A DNA stretch of 64,000 nt from Paenibacillus sp. FSL R10-2734 (GCF_037963865.1 NZ_CP150170.1:1302001-1366000), one strand, 5' to 3'; shown: positions 1 to 8,250, counted from the first letter of the stretch. The notes: generated by a model not told the origin, from the sequence alone. Program-made: numbers and translations.

Positions 1-1
1 C

Positions 2-235
2 GGCGATGTGGTGGAGACAACACAGGCGCAAGATTTCGCCGCCTTTGCAGCACTAGCCGAGCGGGTACCAGAGACAGTTGGCGTTATTGCGTTAGAATAT
101 GGAGAACACGCGCATGACTTCGCAGAGTGTAACGGCTACCGGGTAGATGTAAAAACGGGAAAGCTGAAGTTTAGCTATCCAGATCCTAACGTTGATCCAG
201 TCGAGCCGCAGGAGCCGCAATACATCGGCCTTTGA
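2..235 (+). CDS. Phage tail-end protein, partial (5' end outside window)
   Basis: The frame is open to the left edge, so the GTG at position 8 need not be the true start. The visible 78 residues are acidic and end in a proline/glutamate-rich stretch (VDPVEPQEPQ) before TGA at 233-235. Small proteins with such proline-rich tails lie just before XkdX and the lysis genes in many Firmicute prophages, and the genes that follow fit that. The tail runs directly into the next small ORF in the -1 frame; in comparable phage proteins the proline-rich part and the short coiled part often form one polypeptide, so this may be a split or frameshifted gene. The function is unknown; a tail-fibre-associated role is inferred only from position. 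Confidence 0.5.
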   Translation, partial: GDVVETTQAQDFAAFAALAERVPETVGVIALEYGEHAHDFAECNGYRVDVKTGKLKFSYPDPNVDPVEPQEPQYIGL

Positions 236-357
236 CTAAACAGGTGGAAACGCTACAGGTTGACAATGCGGGGTTGTTGCTAGAGTTAGCACAAGTGCAA
301 GCAAGGCAGGACCAGGCTGACATGCTCCTAATGATTGTGCAAGGAGGTGCAGCTTAA
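232..357 (+). CDS. Small heptad-like phage protein, TTG start overlapping the previous stop
   Basis: A 41-codon frame starts with TTG at 232-234, sharing bases with the TGA that ends the previous ORF (TTGA overlap), and ends with TAA at 355-357, whose last base is the A of the next ATG. The product is rich in Leu, Gln, Val and Ala in a heptad-like pattern, as expected for a short coiled coil, and ends in GGAA. No good ribosome binding site precedes the TTG. It is therefore expressed by translational coupling, by a -1 frameshift at the CTTTGA junction, or is the detached C-terminus of the previous protein. Tight packing on both sides supports real coding sequence. Confidence 0.45.
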   Translation: MTKQVETLQVDNAGLLLELAQVQARQDQADMLLMIVQGGAA

Positions 358-968
358 TGAACTGGTATGTGACGATTAAACGTTATTATATGGCAGGATA
401 TTATACAACCGATCAGGTACAAATTTTTGTCACCGCTAAGAAAATCACTACTGAACAAGCTATAGAGATTATTGGAGATAGCGCCACTTACAGGCGTTTT
501 TATTTTGCCCTCGTATCTGTTACGAGGGCTGTTTTATTTATCACTTTAGAAGGGGGCTGTTATATGACCATTGTGGGAGTGAATTCAGGAGGAGGCGATG
601 CTGAAGCAGCGCCCATTGAGCACCGTTTAGAAGATGTTGAAAATAGACTGGTAGTCATCCAAGACGAAATCTTTAGATTTGGAACGGAAAATCTAAGTTT
701 TAGTAATGAGCTTCTAATATTAAAAGAAAAACAATCACGCCATGAGGAAGATGTGAAGCAAATTAAACAATCGACGGTGGAAATGAAAATTCAATTTAAC
801 GAGATTATGAGGCGGTGGGACACGTTAGATTCGCGAGTGTTCCAGCTATTGCAACAATCTCAGACGGACAGTAAGAGCGAACGAAAAGTGTTTATCGATT
901 TACTTAAATACGTTCTGGCGGGAACTATTTTTGCTATTATTGCCTTTTTATTTAAAGGAGGGGTATAG
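357..968 (+). CDS. XkdX-like segment fused in frame to an XhlA-like holin/haemolysin
   Basis: Residues 1 to about 42 resemble the short XkdX phage proteins (MNWYVTIKRYYMAGYYT, then KKITTEQAIEIIG). XkdX normally stops at about 45-50 residues; here the frame continues through a terminator-like hairpin (507-529) without a stop. From an internal ATG at 564, preceded by AGAAGGGGG at 548-556 with 7-nt spacing, the remaining 134 residues resemble XhlA: a long charged amphipathic coiled coil (EHRLEDVENRL onward) and a C-terminal membrane helix (YVLAGTIFAIIAFLF). XhlA works with a holin and an amidase or peptidase in host lysis, and the next two genes are a peptidase and a holin. The likeliest reading is two genes, with the XkdX stop codon lost; XhlA would be made from ATG 564. 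Confidence 0.65.
   Translation: MNWYVTIKRYYMAGYYTTDQVQIFVTAKKITTEQAIEIIGDSATYRRFYFALVSVTRAVLFITLEGGCYMTIVGVNSGGGDAEAAPIEHRLEDVENRLVVIQDEIFRFGTENLSFSNELLILKEKQSRHEEDVKQIKQSTVEMKIQFNEIMRRWDTLDSRVFQLLQQSQTDSKSERKVFIDLLKYVLAGTIFAIIAFLFKGGV
507..535 (+). terminator. Hairpin with short T-rich tail inside the XkdX/XhlA ORF
   Basis: GCCCTCGTA (507-515) pairs perfectly with TACGAGGGC (521-529) around a 5-nt loop and is followed by TGTTTTATTT. It looks like an intrinsic terminator or attenuator between an XkdX-like and an XhlA-like gene, yet the reading frame runs through it. Confidence 0.5.
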
Positions 969-1661
969 ATGCTCACTTTGTCCCAAATCAAAAATAAATC
1001 AGCCCTACGACTAACCAACCTTCACCCCGTAGTCCGTTCCGCTGCTACTGCTCTTATCGAACGCTGTTACAAGCTTAATATCCCCATTCTCATCACGCAG
1101 GGTCTTCGCACAATTGCCGAGCAAGATGCTCTTTACGCACAAGGACGCACCAAGCCTGGAGCGATTGTTACTAATGCGCGTGGTGGGTATAGCTACCACA
1201 ATTATGGATTAGCTGTAGATTTTGCTCTTTTGCTACCGAATGGATCGAGTGTGTCATGGGATATGCGCCGGGACGACAATAACAATCAGATTGCAGATTG
1301 GCAGGAGGTAGTTAAAGAGGCCAAGGCACTTGGGTTCGAATGGGGTGGGGATTGGACTAGCTTCAAGGACTACCCACATTTTCAAATGGCGTTTGGGTTA
1401 ACACTTACACAGTTACGAGCAGGGGCCAAGCCCTCAACATCCGCAGTGGAGGCAGCGTACAAGATTTTTAATCGAAAGGAGGCGGAAGACTTGAAGGGTG
1501 ACGTTATTGCCATTGTAAAGGTTAACGGGGTTAAGGTTGCAGATGGAGTGCCTGAAAAAGGCATCACTTACGTGCCAGTACGTGTTATTGCAGAAGCACT
1601 AGGCGCTCAGGTAGGTTATGATTCCGTAACTCGAACGGTTGAGATTACAAGTACACACTAA
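969..1661 (+). CDS. Endolysin: M15-family D,D-/L,D-peptidase with C-terminal stalk domain
   Basis: Peptidoglycan peptidase of the M15 (VanY/CwlK-like) family. The zinc site is visible: SYHNYGLAVDF supplies His and Asp at about residues 77-84, and DYPHFQM supplies the second His near 137. The catalytic domain fills about residues 10-150. A linker leads to a C-terminal domain (about 175-230, IVKVNGVKVADGVPE to VRTVEITSTH; YVPVRVIAEALGAQVGYD) of the copper-amine-oxidase N-terminal or stalk type, common in Paenibacillus surface proteins and probably a wall-targeting module. There is no signal peptide, as expected for an endolysin released by a holin. It starts right after the XhlA-like stop behind GGAGGGGTATAG, and its stop touches the holin ribosome site. 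Confidence 0.85.
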   Translation: MLTLSQIKNKSALRLTNLHPVVRSAATALIERCYKLNIPILITQGLRTIAEQDALYAQGRTKPGAIVTNARGGYSYHNYGLAVDFALLLPNGSSVSWDMRRDDNNNQIADWQEVVKEAKALGFEWGGDWTSFKDYPHFQMAFGLTLTQLRAGAKPSTSAVEAAYKIFNRKEAEDLKGDVIAIVKVNGVKVADGVPEKGITYVPVRVIAEALGAQVGYDSVTRTVEITSTH

Positions 1662-1671
1662 GGAGGAATGG

Positions 1672-1956
1672 ATGATGGAAGCTGGAAATCTTTTAGATGA
1701 TGTGATGGCGTTTGCTTCTATATTAGCTGTTTTCGTATTGGCACTGGTTCAATTGGTCAAAAATAGTATCAACATCCCGCGGAATGCGGTCCCGATTATC
1801 GGACTATTGATAGGTTTGCTCATTGGTGCGGCAGCGTATCCTTTTTCCGAACTCGATTTAGTTCTTCGCCTGTGGGCTGGAGGACTTGCAGGGTTGTCTG
1901 CAACGGGGTTGTTTGAGCTAGCTTTTAAATATCGCCCGGGAACGACGAAAGAGTAA
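1672..1956 (+). CDS. Phage holin
   Basis: About 94 residues with two or three membrane segments (MAFASILAVFVLALVQLV; VPIIGLLIGLLIGAAAYPF; LAGGLSATGLFELAF region) and a charged C-terminus (KYRPGTTKE), typical of small holins that let the endolysin reach the wall. AAGGAGG at 1660-1666 overlaps the endolysin stop and fixes the start at ATG 1672 or ATG 1675; an upstream in-frame ATG at 1639 lies inside the endolysin gene and lacks a ribosome site. XhlA-like protein, peptidase and holin form a compact lysis cassette at the right end of the prophage-like element. Confidence 0.8.
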   Translation: MMEAGNLLDDVMAFASILAVFVLALVQLVKNSINIPRNAVPIIGLLIGLLIGAAAYPFSELDLVLRLWAGGLAGLSATGLFELAFKYRPGTTKE

Positions 1957-1980
1957 ATGGATAATAGGTTCGAATCATAG

Positions 1981-2035
1981 AAAAGGGCTGTTCCAAAAAG
2001 TCTGAATAGACCTAAGGAAGAGCCCGATTTTCTCC
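1981..2035. terminator. Imperfect hairpin between the phage region and the convergent ABC operon
   Basis: GGGCT-G-TTCC (1985-1994) pairs with GGAA-G-AGCCC (2016-2025) with one mismatch; A-rich sequence lies on the left and GATTTTC on the right. Its position between two convergent units suits a bidirectional terminator. No attachment-site repeat could be recognised here. Confidence 0.4.
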
Positions 2036-2058
2036 AATTGAGATTACATAGTTAAGCT

Positions 2059-3369
2059 TCAGAACGAAAGCGTACTTCCAGGCAGCAAAGAGTACAGCCC
2101 AGTAAAACCTTCTCCTTCTAATATAGAAGTAACATGATCGATATGAGGTTTGGGGGCATGAACGAGAACCGTCCGGTGGCTGGGAACTGTTTGGAGCATT
2201 TTTCGAATGTCCGGTAAGCCTTGGTGGACTTTATAGCGTATGAGTGAGATTGAACAGTGTATATCGCTAGATTCTTCTATCTTAGATTGTTTAACAAGAT
2301 GATGTCCAAAGCTTCCGGCCGCCAAATGTCCCGTAAAAATCACATGGTTGTCAGGAGAAGCAGAGAGCTGGTGAAAGTACGCTTGCGCTTTTGTCGACTG
2401 CATCATCCCGTCATTCGTAAATATGATTGCGCCCTTGAGAATTAACAATGCCTTTGCGCGTTCGTCTGAATTAGATACAATGCACAAGTTCTTTCTATTA
2501 AAAAGCGCATCTACGCGCAGAAGAGCATACTCTTTCAGCCAATCTGTCTTGCCGCTTAACGCTCTTAAAGGTGCCATGAGCTCTTCTTCGACGATCAGTG
2601 GATTATCTGGGAAACACTCGCTTGCCCATACGATCAATTCCTGGCTTCTGCCATGGGTAGGCACTGGAAGGAGGACTGATCCCCCTTTTTGCAGGGTGTT
2701 ACAAATCGTTGACTCTAATTGCTGTAACTTTATAAGCTGCTCATCAGGATCCGCGCCATAAGCGGCATCGACAATGGATAAATCGACGACTTCTTTAGCC
2801 CCGGCTTCCATAATCGTGGGTGAATCTGCTATGAGCAGCTGCGACTCCCGCGTATAATCCCCCGAGAAAAATACGGATTTGCCCTCCAATTCGAGGATCA
2901 ACCAAACCGAACCTGCTAAATGTCCGCTTCGCCCCCATTGTATTCGAAGATTAGGTGCAATCCTCAGCCAAGTCTGAGGGGGGATATGCTCCTCCAAATA
3001 CATGAACTGAATAGATTGCTTATCTATTTCTCCATAAGGTAGTGATGCGGACTGAGCAACCACGTATTTATCCCATGCATCGAAATAATCGGGAAGCTGT
3101 TTAACGGTAGCTTTCGTTGTCCATACCTTACCTGAATATCCGTACTTATATAGTAGGGGAAGTGCTATGGAATGATCCTCATGCGCATGGGACAGAAACA
3201 CTGCCTGCAAATGGGGGATGATGTCTGTATCTAGCAGGGGGTATTCACCTGGACCTTCTTTTTTGACACCACAATCGAGTAGAATACCAGATTGCCCATC
3301 TTTGTTCTGCAAAAGATAGGAGGAACGGCCATGCTCTCCGGCCCCTCCCCAAATTGTTAGTGTGCTCAT
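2059..3369 (-). CDS. Metallo-beta-lactamase-fold protein, beta-CASP type
   Basis: 436 residues. The N-terminal MBL domain carries the zinc motif SHAHEDH (about 59-65), a HLAGS motif and SGDYTRES (about 170-177). A middle region with LLPVPTHGRSQELI and a C-terminal VHAPKPHIDH resembles the beta-CASP layout of RNase J and CPSF-73-like nucleases. Beta-CASP proteins usually act on RNA or DNA, but this one is last in an ABC-transporter operon: its ATG overlaps the permease stop (TGA/ATG overlap at 3366-3369), implying coupled translation. A hydrolase of the imported compound is therefore possible. The family call is firm, the substrate unknown. Confidence 0.75.
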   Translation of the reverse strand: MSTLTIWGGAGEHGRSSYLLQNKDGQSGILLDCGVKKEGPGEYPLLDTDIIPHLQAVFLSHAHEDHSIALPLLYKYGYSGKVWTTKATVKQLPDYFDAWDKYVVAQSASLPYGEIDKQSIQFMYLEEHIPPQTWLRIAPNLRIQWGRSGHLAGSVWLILELEGKSVFFSGDYTRESQLLIADSPTIMEAGAKEVVDLSIVDAAYGADPDEQLIKLQQLESTICNTLQKGGSVLLPVPTHGRSQELIVWASECFPDNPLIVEEELMAPLRALSGKTDWLKEYALLRVDALFNRKNLCIVSNSDERAKALLILKGAIIFTNDGMMQSTKAQAYFHQLSASPDNHVIFTGHLAAGSFGHHLVKQSKIEESSDIHCSISLIRYKVHQGLPDIRKMLQTVPSHRTVLVHAPKPHIDHVTSILEGEGFTGLYSLLPGSTLSF

Positions 3370-5045
3370 CGTTGTCTCCGCTTTCTATCTGGGCTTAAAT
3401 ATTCTAATACTAGTAGCAATATAGTGGTAACGCCGACAGAGATCACTGCCATGGCCATCCCCATCGCTACAGCACCTTGTTCAAACTGGGCAAAAATATA
3501 GGTTGCCGATGTCTGCATTGAAGGTGGAAGAATGAGTAAGGAGGCTACCAGTTCCCGATTGGAAATGGTGAAGGTCATCATCCAGCCAGCCACCATCCCC
3601 GGAAGGATGAGAGGGAGCAGGATACGGCGGAACACATAAAGCTTGCTCCCACCGAATACTTGTCCCGCTTGCATGAGGGAAGAATCGATCTGCCCATAGC
3701 TCGCTTTTACATACTGAACAGTATAAGGAAGAAAAAGTACGACATAGGTTAGTACAACCATCCAATAGGTATTATAGAGCGGGATAGGCATCCAGCGAGC
3801 ATTCCATAGCAGGATTAACCCTACTACAATTACAATTCCAGGGACCGTGTTCGGGAGCAAACTGAACAGATCTGTAATTTTTTGCTTGAATGTAGCCCCT
3901 TTTCCTACGGTTAAGGCAAACCAAGTTCCAAGAATAACAGCGATACTGGAAGCGATGATAGCTAATGTGAAGCTATTCAATAAGGCCTCAAGACCTTGAG
4001 AACCTGGTGATAGCAGCTCTGCATAATGTTTTAAGGTTAAATTGCTCCAAGATACGCCTTCTCCTCGCAGCTTCAATAATGAGGCTGTTATGATTGAGAA
4101 ATAAGGAATGCCGATGGACGCGAGAAGTAATAGAACAACATACCCCCAGCTAAGAACTCCTACAATTCCTGTGCTTTTATAACGTTTAGTGCGTGTTCCT
4201 TTTCCGCCAATTAGGCGATAGGAGTAGCGGCTGCTAATTAGAGTTTGGATATACCACATGACGAGACAAACTCCGAGCAGCAAGGAAGCCAGTGAAGTAG
4301 CCTTTCCAAAATCTATTGGCCAACTAGAGATGTACTTATGGATCTCAGAGGTCAGAACGTAAAAGCCGATCCTACGACCAAAGGTCGCAGGGGTACCAAA
4401 TTCGGCAATCGTTTTGACGAAGATGAGAAGAGCTCCAAGCCCATAGCTGGATAACAGCAAGGGAATGATTACTCTTTTAAATCTGTAAAAGAACGGAGCG
4501 CCATGAACAGAGGCTGCTTCCTCCAGATTGCCCCCGATCTGCAAAAGCGCATTGCGCAGCAGTAAATACAGGAAGGGGAATAGGTGCAGGCTCATGATCA
4601 GCACCATCCCTCCATAGCTAAAGAAATACGGAGTCAGCACGGAGGATGCAGGCAGAAGCTGCTCCATATACCCACCCGTCTGCATAAACAACATCCAGCC
4701 CATTGAACCAATGTAAGGCGGCGTCATAAAAGGGATTAGTAGTACAACATCGAGCCAATTATGATGCCCTAAGTCCGTCTTAGCCATAATCCAGGCCAAA
4801 GGTAGTGCAAATAGCGTAGTTAGTAGAATAACGCTTACCCCGAGTCCGATAGAATTCAGCAGTACCTCTACCAGATCATGACTACCCATAATAGTTCGTA
4901 GTGGCGCGGCTATATCCAGCTGCTCATTCGGATAGATACTGGTCCAGAAGATGAGCAGGAGTGGCAGCAGTACGAGCACTGTAAGTATAAATAAAGCAAG
5001 ACCGCCGCTCACCCATTTAAATGAGCGTAAAGAGTTAATATTCAT
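3366..5045 (-). CDS. ABC transporter permease, two fused domains (Fe3+/2-aminoethylphosphonate type)
   Basis: 559 residues with about 12 membrane segments forming two permease halves. Each half has an EAA-like loop: LEEAASVHGAPFFYRFKRVI in the first and MQAGQVFGGSKLYVFRRILL in the second. Double-length permeases of this kind belong to the FbpB/SfuB iron(III) and PhnU/PhnV-like aminoethylphosphonate importers. The binding-protein stop lies 5 nt upstream and the metallo-beta-lactamase gene overlaps its end, so the operon is ATPase, lipoprotein, permease, hydrolase. No strong ribosome site precedes the ATG, suggesting coupling to the lipoprotein gene. The substrate cannot be decided from sequence alone. 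Confidence 0.8.
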   Translation of the reverse strand: MNINSLRSFKWVSGGLALFILTVLVLLPLLLIFWTSIYPNEQLDIAAPLRTIMGSHDLVEVLLNSIGLGVSVILLTTLFALPLAWIMAKTDLGHHNWLDVVLLIPFMTPPYIGSMGWMLFMQTGGYMEQLLPASSVLTPYFFSYGGMVLIMSLHLFPFLYLLLRNALLQIGGNLEEAASVHGAPFFYRFKRVIIPLLLSSYGLGALLIFVKTIAEFGTPATFGRRIGFYVLTSEIHKYISSWPIDFGKATSLASLLLGVCLVMWYIQTLISSRYSYRLIGGKGTRTKRYKSTGIVGVLSWGYVVLLLLASIGIPYFSIITASLLKLRGEGVSWSNLTLKHYAELLSPGSQGLEALLNSFTLAIIASSIAVILGTWFALTVGKGATFKQKITDLFSLLPNTVPGIVIVVGLILLWNARWMPIPLYNTYWMVVLTYVVLFLPYTVQYVKASYGQIDSSLMQAGQVFGGSKLYVFRRILLPLILPGMVAGWMMTFTISNRELVASLLILPPSMQTSATYIFAQFEQGAVAMGMAMAVISVGVTTILLLVLEYLSPDRKRRQR

Positions 5046-5050
5046 TACGC

Positions 5051-6139
5051 TTATTTAAAAATTTGTGTGAAGGTCGTGGAAACTTCATCGCTATGTTCGT
5101 TCATCCATTCCCATTTCACATCAAATGTCTTAATTTCTTCGAGATTCGCACGATTCTCTGCTTTCACATCGGTTCTGCCTGGCAATAAGTAGGCTTTGGC
5201 TACAAGGGCTTGGGCTTCATCAGATAGAAGATAGTCGATAAAAGCCTTGGCGTTATCTACATTCGGGCTTGTCTTAATAATCGCGGCTGGACGTGGGCTG
5301 ATTACCGTTCCTTCGGCAGGATAAACGATATCCACTGGTTCTCCTGCAGCTTTTGCTTTATAAGCCATATAATCTACGCCTGCGGCAACTACGGATTTGG
5401 CTCCGGTAATTACGGGGTCGAGTGCTTCCTGATTGGCGCCCGCCATCGCTACTTCATTGCTTTTGTATTGTTTAAAAAGATCCCAGCCGCTGTCCCCTTT
5501 AGCGCTTAAATATCCAGTTATGAAATCTAGAGCCGAACCTGAAAGCGAAGGATCGGGAATGTTGACGGTTCCTTTCCATTCGGCTCTGGTGAGGTCATCC
5601 CATGAGGTCGGAGGGGTGCTTACTTTTTTGGTATTGTAGACAATCCCTAGTGCGGATGCGCTGTAACTGAAATAATTACCATCTGCTGTGTCTGACCAAT
5701 CGCTAACGAGCTTATCTGCATTAACCGCCTCTTTATATGGAAGCAATAATCCGTCGTTCTTCATCCCTTGCATGGACGGAAGAGAGGCGAGGACAACAAC
5801 ATCAACCACCGGATTGGATTTTTCTGCTTCCATACGGGCTAATATTTTTCCAGTAGTGCCTTGGAACATTTCGACCTTTACACCAGTTTTGGCTTCAAAG
5901 CCTTCTTTAATTTTAGTGGCCAGACCTTCAGGGCCTGCACTGTAGACGACAAGATTGCCACTCAGAGCTTTCTCTGTTGGTTGTGGTGCTTCCGTTTGAG
6001 CTGTAGTGTTAGCGTTTGAAGTTGGATTGCTAGCGTTAGCTGCAGATGTGTTAGAGGAGCTACAGCCGGCCAAACTTGCACCGATTATAGTTGTTAGAAG
6101 AAGTGCGCTAAGTCCTTTAGTGTTATTTATTTGTTTCAA
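5051..6139 (-). CDS. ABC transporter substrate-binding lipoprotein (iron/phosphonate type)
   Basis: A TTG start at 6137-6139 is chosen because AGGGAGGC (6147-6154 on the plus strand) lies 7 nt upstream and because it yields a clean lipoprotein signal: MKQINNTKGL, hydrophobic core, lipobox LAGC, then a Ser/Asn/Thr-rich linker. An upstream in-frame ATG at 6181 lies inside a perfect hairpin and gives an unlikely N-terminal extension. The mature part is a class II periplasmic-binding-protein fold (VVYSAGPEGL near the start, YPAEGTVISPRPAAII later), similar to iron(III) and 2-aminoethylphosphonate binding proteins. It delivers ligand to the adjoining permease. Length (362 residues) is normal. Confidence 0.8.
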   Translation of the reverse strand: MKQINNTKGLSALLLTTIIGASLAGCSSSNTSAANASNPTSNANTTAQTEAPQPTEKALSGNLVVYSAGPEGLATKIKEGFEAKTGVKVEMFQGTTGKILARMEAEKSNPVVDVVVLASLPSMQGMKNDGLLLPYKEAVNADKLVSDWSDTADGNYFSYSASALGIVYNTKKVSTPPTSWDDLTRAEWKGTVNIPDPSLSGSALDFITGYLSAKGDSGWDLFKQYKSNEVAMAGANQEALDPVITGAKSVVAAGVDYMAYKAKAAGEPVDIVYPAEGTVISPRPAAIIKTSPNVDNAKAFIDYLLSDEAQALVAKAYLLPGRTDVKAENRANLEEIKTFDVKWEWMNEHSDEVSTTFTQIFK

Positions 6140-6176
6140 TGTGATTGCCTCCCTAATATTTTTGTGTGCATCTTGC

Positions 6177-6212
6177 TGCATGGAACAGCATCATAAGGAG
6201 CTGTTCCATGCA
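6177..6212 (-). repeat. Perfect 13-bp inverted repeat between ATPase and binding-protein genes
   Basis: TGCATGGAACAGC (6177-6189) and GCTGTTCCATGCA (6200-6212) are exact inverse complements around a 10-nt loop. On the minus strand the hairpin lies just after the ATPase stop and about 40 nt before the lipoprotein start, without a U-run. It probably protects or processes the transcript, allowing more binding protein than ATPase. Confidence 0.6.
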
Positions 6213-6220
6213 GTGGACGC

Positions 6221-7189
6221 TTAATTCAGGTGATGGATCTGGTGCTCAGAAGCGTAGAGCTGGATTGTTTCTCCAACAGGTAGACGTTGATCATGATAAG
6301 CTGTCCAAGCAGTTCGGTTCTCCATGTCCAGAATGACCTCATAGCGATCACCCATATAGCTCACATGTCGAATAATCCCTTTAAAAGGAAGAGAGGAAGC
6401 ATCCTCCCGAGTCCAACGTAAATGTTCTGGACGAAGCATTTGCTTATCAGGAACGATCCAGTTGGATTTTCCAATAAAGTGGGCTACAAAAGGATGACTT
6501 GGTTTTCGATAAATCTCCTCAGGAGAGCCTGCTTGTAAAATAACTCCACCTTGCATCACAACGACTTCATCTGACATAGACATCGCCTCGGTTTGATCAT
6601 GGGTAACATACAGAGCGGTAATGCCCATGTTCCTCACTAAGGAGGTTAACTCCAGCCTCATTTCATCTCGCAAGACCGCATCCAGTGCACTTAAAGGCTC
6701 ATCGAACAATACGAGTTGGGGCCTAGTAACTACGGCTCTGGCAAAAGCAACCCGTTGCTGTTGTCCACCGGACAGCTGATGGGGAAAGCGGAGCTCCAAG
6801 CCTTCCAGCTTTACGGATCGAAGCGCTTGCTGAACCCTAATCCGTAGATCCTTCTTCTGCTTAGAGGCACGAAGTCCGAAGGCAACATTCTCAAAGACAG
6901 TTAGATGCGGCCAGAGTGCGAAATCTTGAAAGACCATGCCAAAGTTGCGGCTATGAATGGGGCGACTAATTCTGTTACTGCCTGAGAAAATAAACTCCTC
7001 ATCCAATAGGATTTCTCCCGCATCCGGTGTTTCCAGCCCAGCAATCAGACGGAGTAGTGTTGTCTTTCCACAACCTGAAGGACCGAGTAATGTCGTAAAG
7101 CTTCCAGCGGGAATCTTCAGATCTGCAGCCTTTAAGGCATGCACATCTCCGAACTTCTTTTCCAATCTGTGGATTGTAATTTCCTTCAT
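6221..7189 (-). CDS. ABC transporter ATP-binding protein (iron/phosphonate importer type)
   Basis: Importer ATPase with Walker A GPSGCGKTT, Q-loop region, signature LSGGQQQRV, Walker B LVLFDEP, D-loop SALDAV and switch His in YVTHDQTEAMS, followed by a C-terminal TOBE-like region that includes RPEHL. The start at 7189 (MKEITIHRLEKKF) is where family similarity begins; an in-frame upstream start at 7240 would add a non-homologous stretch (MFSFTLRTSLRTGRSIE). It is the first gene of the operon, facing the LysR gene across about 170 nt. It powers the 12-TM permease encoded downstream. Confidence 0.85.
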   Translation of the reverse strand: MKEITIHRLEKKFGDVHALKAADLKIPAGSFTTLLGPSGCGKTTLLRLIAGLETPDAGEILLDEEFIFSGSNRISRPIHSRNFGMVFQDFALWPHLTVFENVAFGLRASKQKKDLRIRVQQALRSVKLEGLELRFPHQLSGGQQQRVAFARAVVTRPQLVLFDEPLSALDAVLRDEMRLELTSLVRNMGITALYVTHDQTEAMSMSDEVVVMQGGVILQAGSPEEIYRKPSHPFVAHFIGKSNWIVPDKQMLRPEHLRWTREDASSLPFKGIIRHVSYMGDRYEVILDMENRTAWTAYHDQRLPVGETIQLYASEHQIHHLN

Positions 7190-7303
7190 CTCTATCGACC
7201 TGCCTGTTCTTAAGCTTGTTCTTAGTGTAAAGGAAAACAATTCCCGCTATATTTGCTGAATGTAACTGTGAGATTAACTTTTTTGCCGATTTATTTTAAC
7301 ATT

Positions 7304-7320
7304 CATAGAATTCTTCTATG
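7304..7320. promoter_or_regulatory. LysR-type operator (T-N11-A dyad)
   Basis: CATAGAA (7304-7310) and TTCTATG (7314-7320) form a perfect dyad with a 3-nt centre; T7306 and A7318 satisfy the T-N11-A rule of LysR-type boxes. It lies between the lysR-like gene and the divergent ABC operon, so it is the probable binding site for autoregulation and operon control. Confidence 0.6.
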
Positions 7321-7356
7321 TTACCGTTTAGTAAATAGGCGAGGGAGTGGAAAATA

Positions 7357-8250
7357 ATGAACCTTAACTTAATCAAGCTGGAAATCGTGGAACTGCTCAA
7401 TAAACATAAAAAAATAACCACAGTCGCCGATAAACTCGGACTGAAGCAGCCCACTGTTACGTACCATTTGAAGAATTTAGAGCAGCAATTGGGAGAGAAG
7501 TTATTTGAATCCAGAATGGATAAAATGATTCTTACGGAGAGCGGCAAAGCGTTCCTTCATTATGCGATTAAAATAAATGCACTTGCTGCTGAAGCGGAGC
7601 GGGTTGTAAAAGAGTTCAGTCAGGCGGGTCGGGGAACGCTTAAGATTGGCGCCAGTTACGTTCCAGCTACTTATATTCTTCCGAAAATATTGGGGTTGTT
7701 TGGAGAACAACATCCGGGGATTACGATCTCTTTATCGGTTAAGCCTTCACCAGTGATCAAAGAAATGCTTGCCAGTCATGAGATTGACCTTGGTATTTTG
7801 TCTACAGAATCTTTTTATCTACCTGATCTGCATACTCAAGCCTTGTGCGAAGACGAACTTGTTCTTGTTTTTGCACCCTCCCATGAATTTGCTAGTTTTT
7901 CTAATTTAAACCCAGCTATGATTGCTTCAGCGAGTTTTATATTACATGACAAGGAATCAAGTACACGCCAACTGACGGATAAATGGTTTGAGCGTGAGGG
8001 GAATGAACCTAGAACCTATATTCTACTGGATTCACTAGAGGCAATTAAGCAATCGCTTATGAGTGGAAAGTACGTTTCTTTTATATCGCGACTTGCTGTG
8101 GAAGACGAGGTAGCCAGAGGAAGATTGCTAATACGCACCATTCCAGATTATAATTTTCAAAGACATATTTATTATTCATATAACCGCGATCGTCATTATT
8201 CTCCGCTAATTGGCCTGTTTATCGATCAGATTCGCATGATCCGTATTTAA
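7357..8250 (+). CDS. LysR-family transcriptional regulator
   Basis: 297 residues: N-terminal winged helix-turn-helix (about 1-60; KKITTVADKLGLKQPTVTYHLKNLEQQLGEKLF) and a C-terminal effector-binding domain of the periplasmic-binding-protein fold (from about 90; GTLKIGASYVPATYILP). GAGGGAGTGG provides the ribosome site. It is divergent from the ABC operon with a T-N11-A dyad in between, so it very probably controls the transporter in response to the transported compound or a product of it. The effector is unknown. Length is typical of the family. Confidence 0.85.
   Translation: MNLNLIKLEIVELLNKHKKITTVADKLGLKQPTVTYHLKNLEQQLGEKLFESRMDKMILTESGKAFLHYAIKINALAAEAERVVKEFSQAGRGTLKIGASYVPATYILPKILGLFGEQHPGITISLSVKPSPVIKEMLASHEIDLGILSTESFYLPDLHTQALCEDELVLVFAPSHEFASFSNLNPAMIASASFILHDKESSTRQLTDKWFEREGNEPRTYILLDSLEAIKQSLMSGKYVSFISRLAVEDEVARGRLLIRTIPDYNFQRHIYYSYNRDRHYSPLIGLFIDQIRMIRI

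Noticed and set aside
1957..2058. Possible prophage attachment site at the end of the phage genes
   Set aside because: No tRNA gene or direct repeat partner is visible in the window; only a hairpin can be supported.
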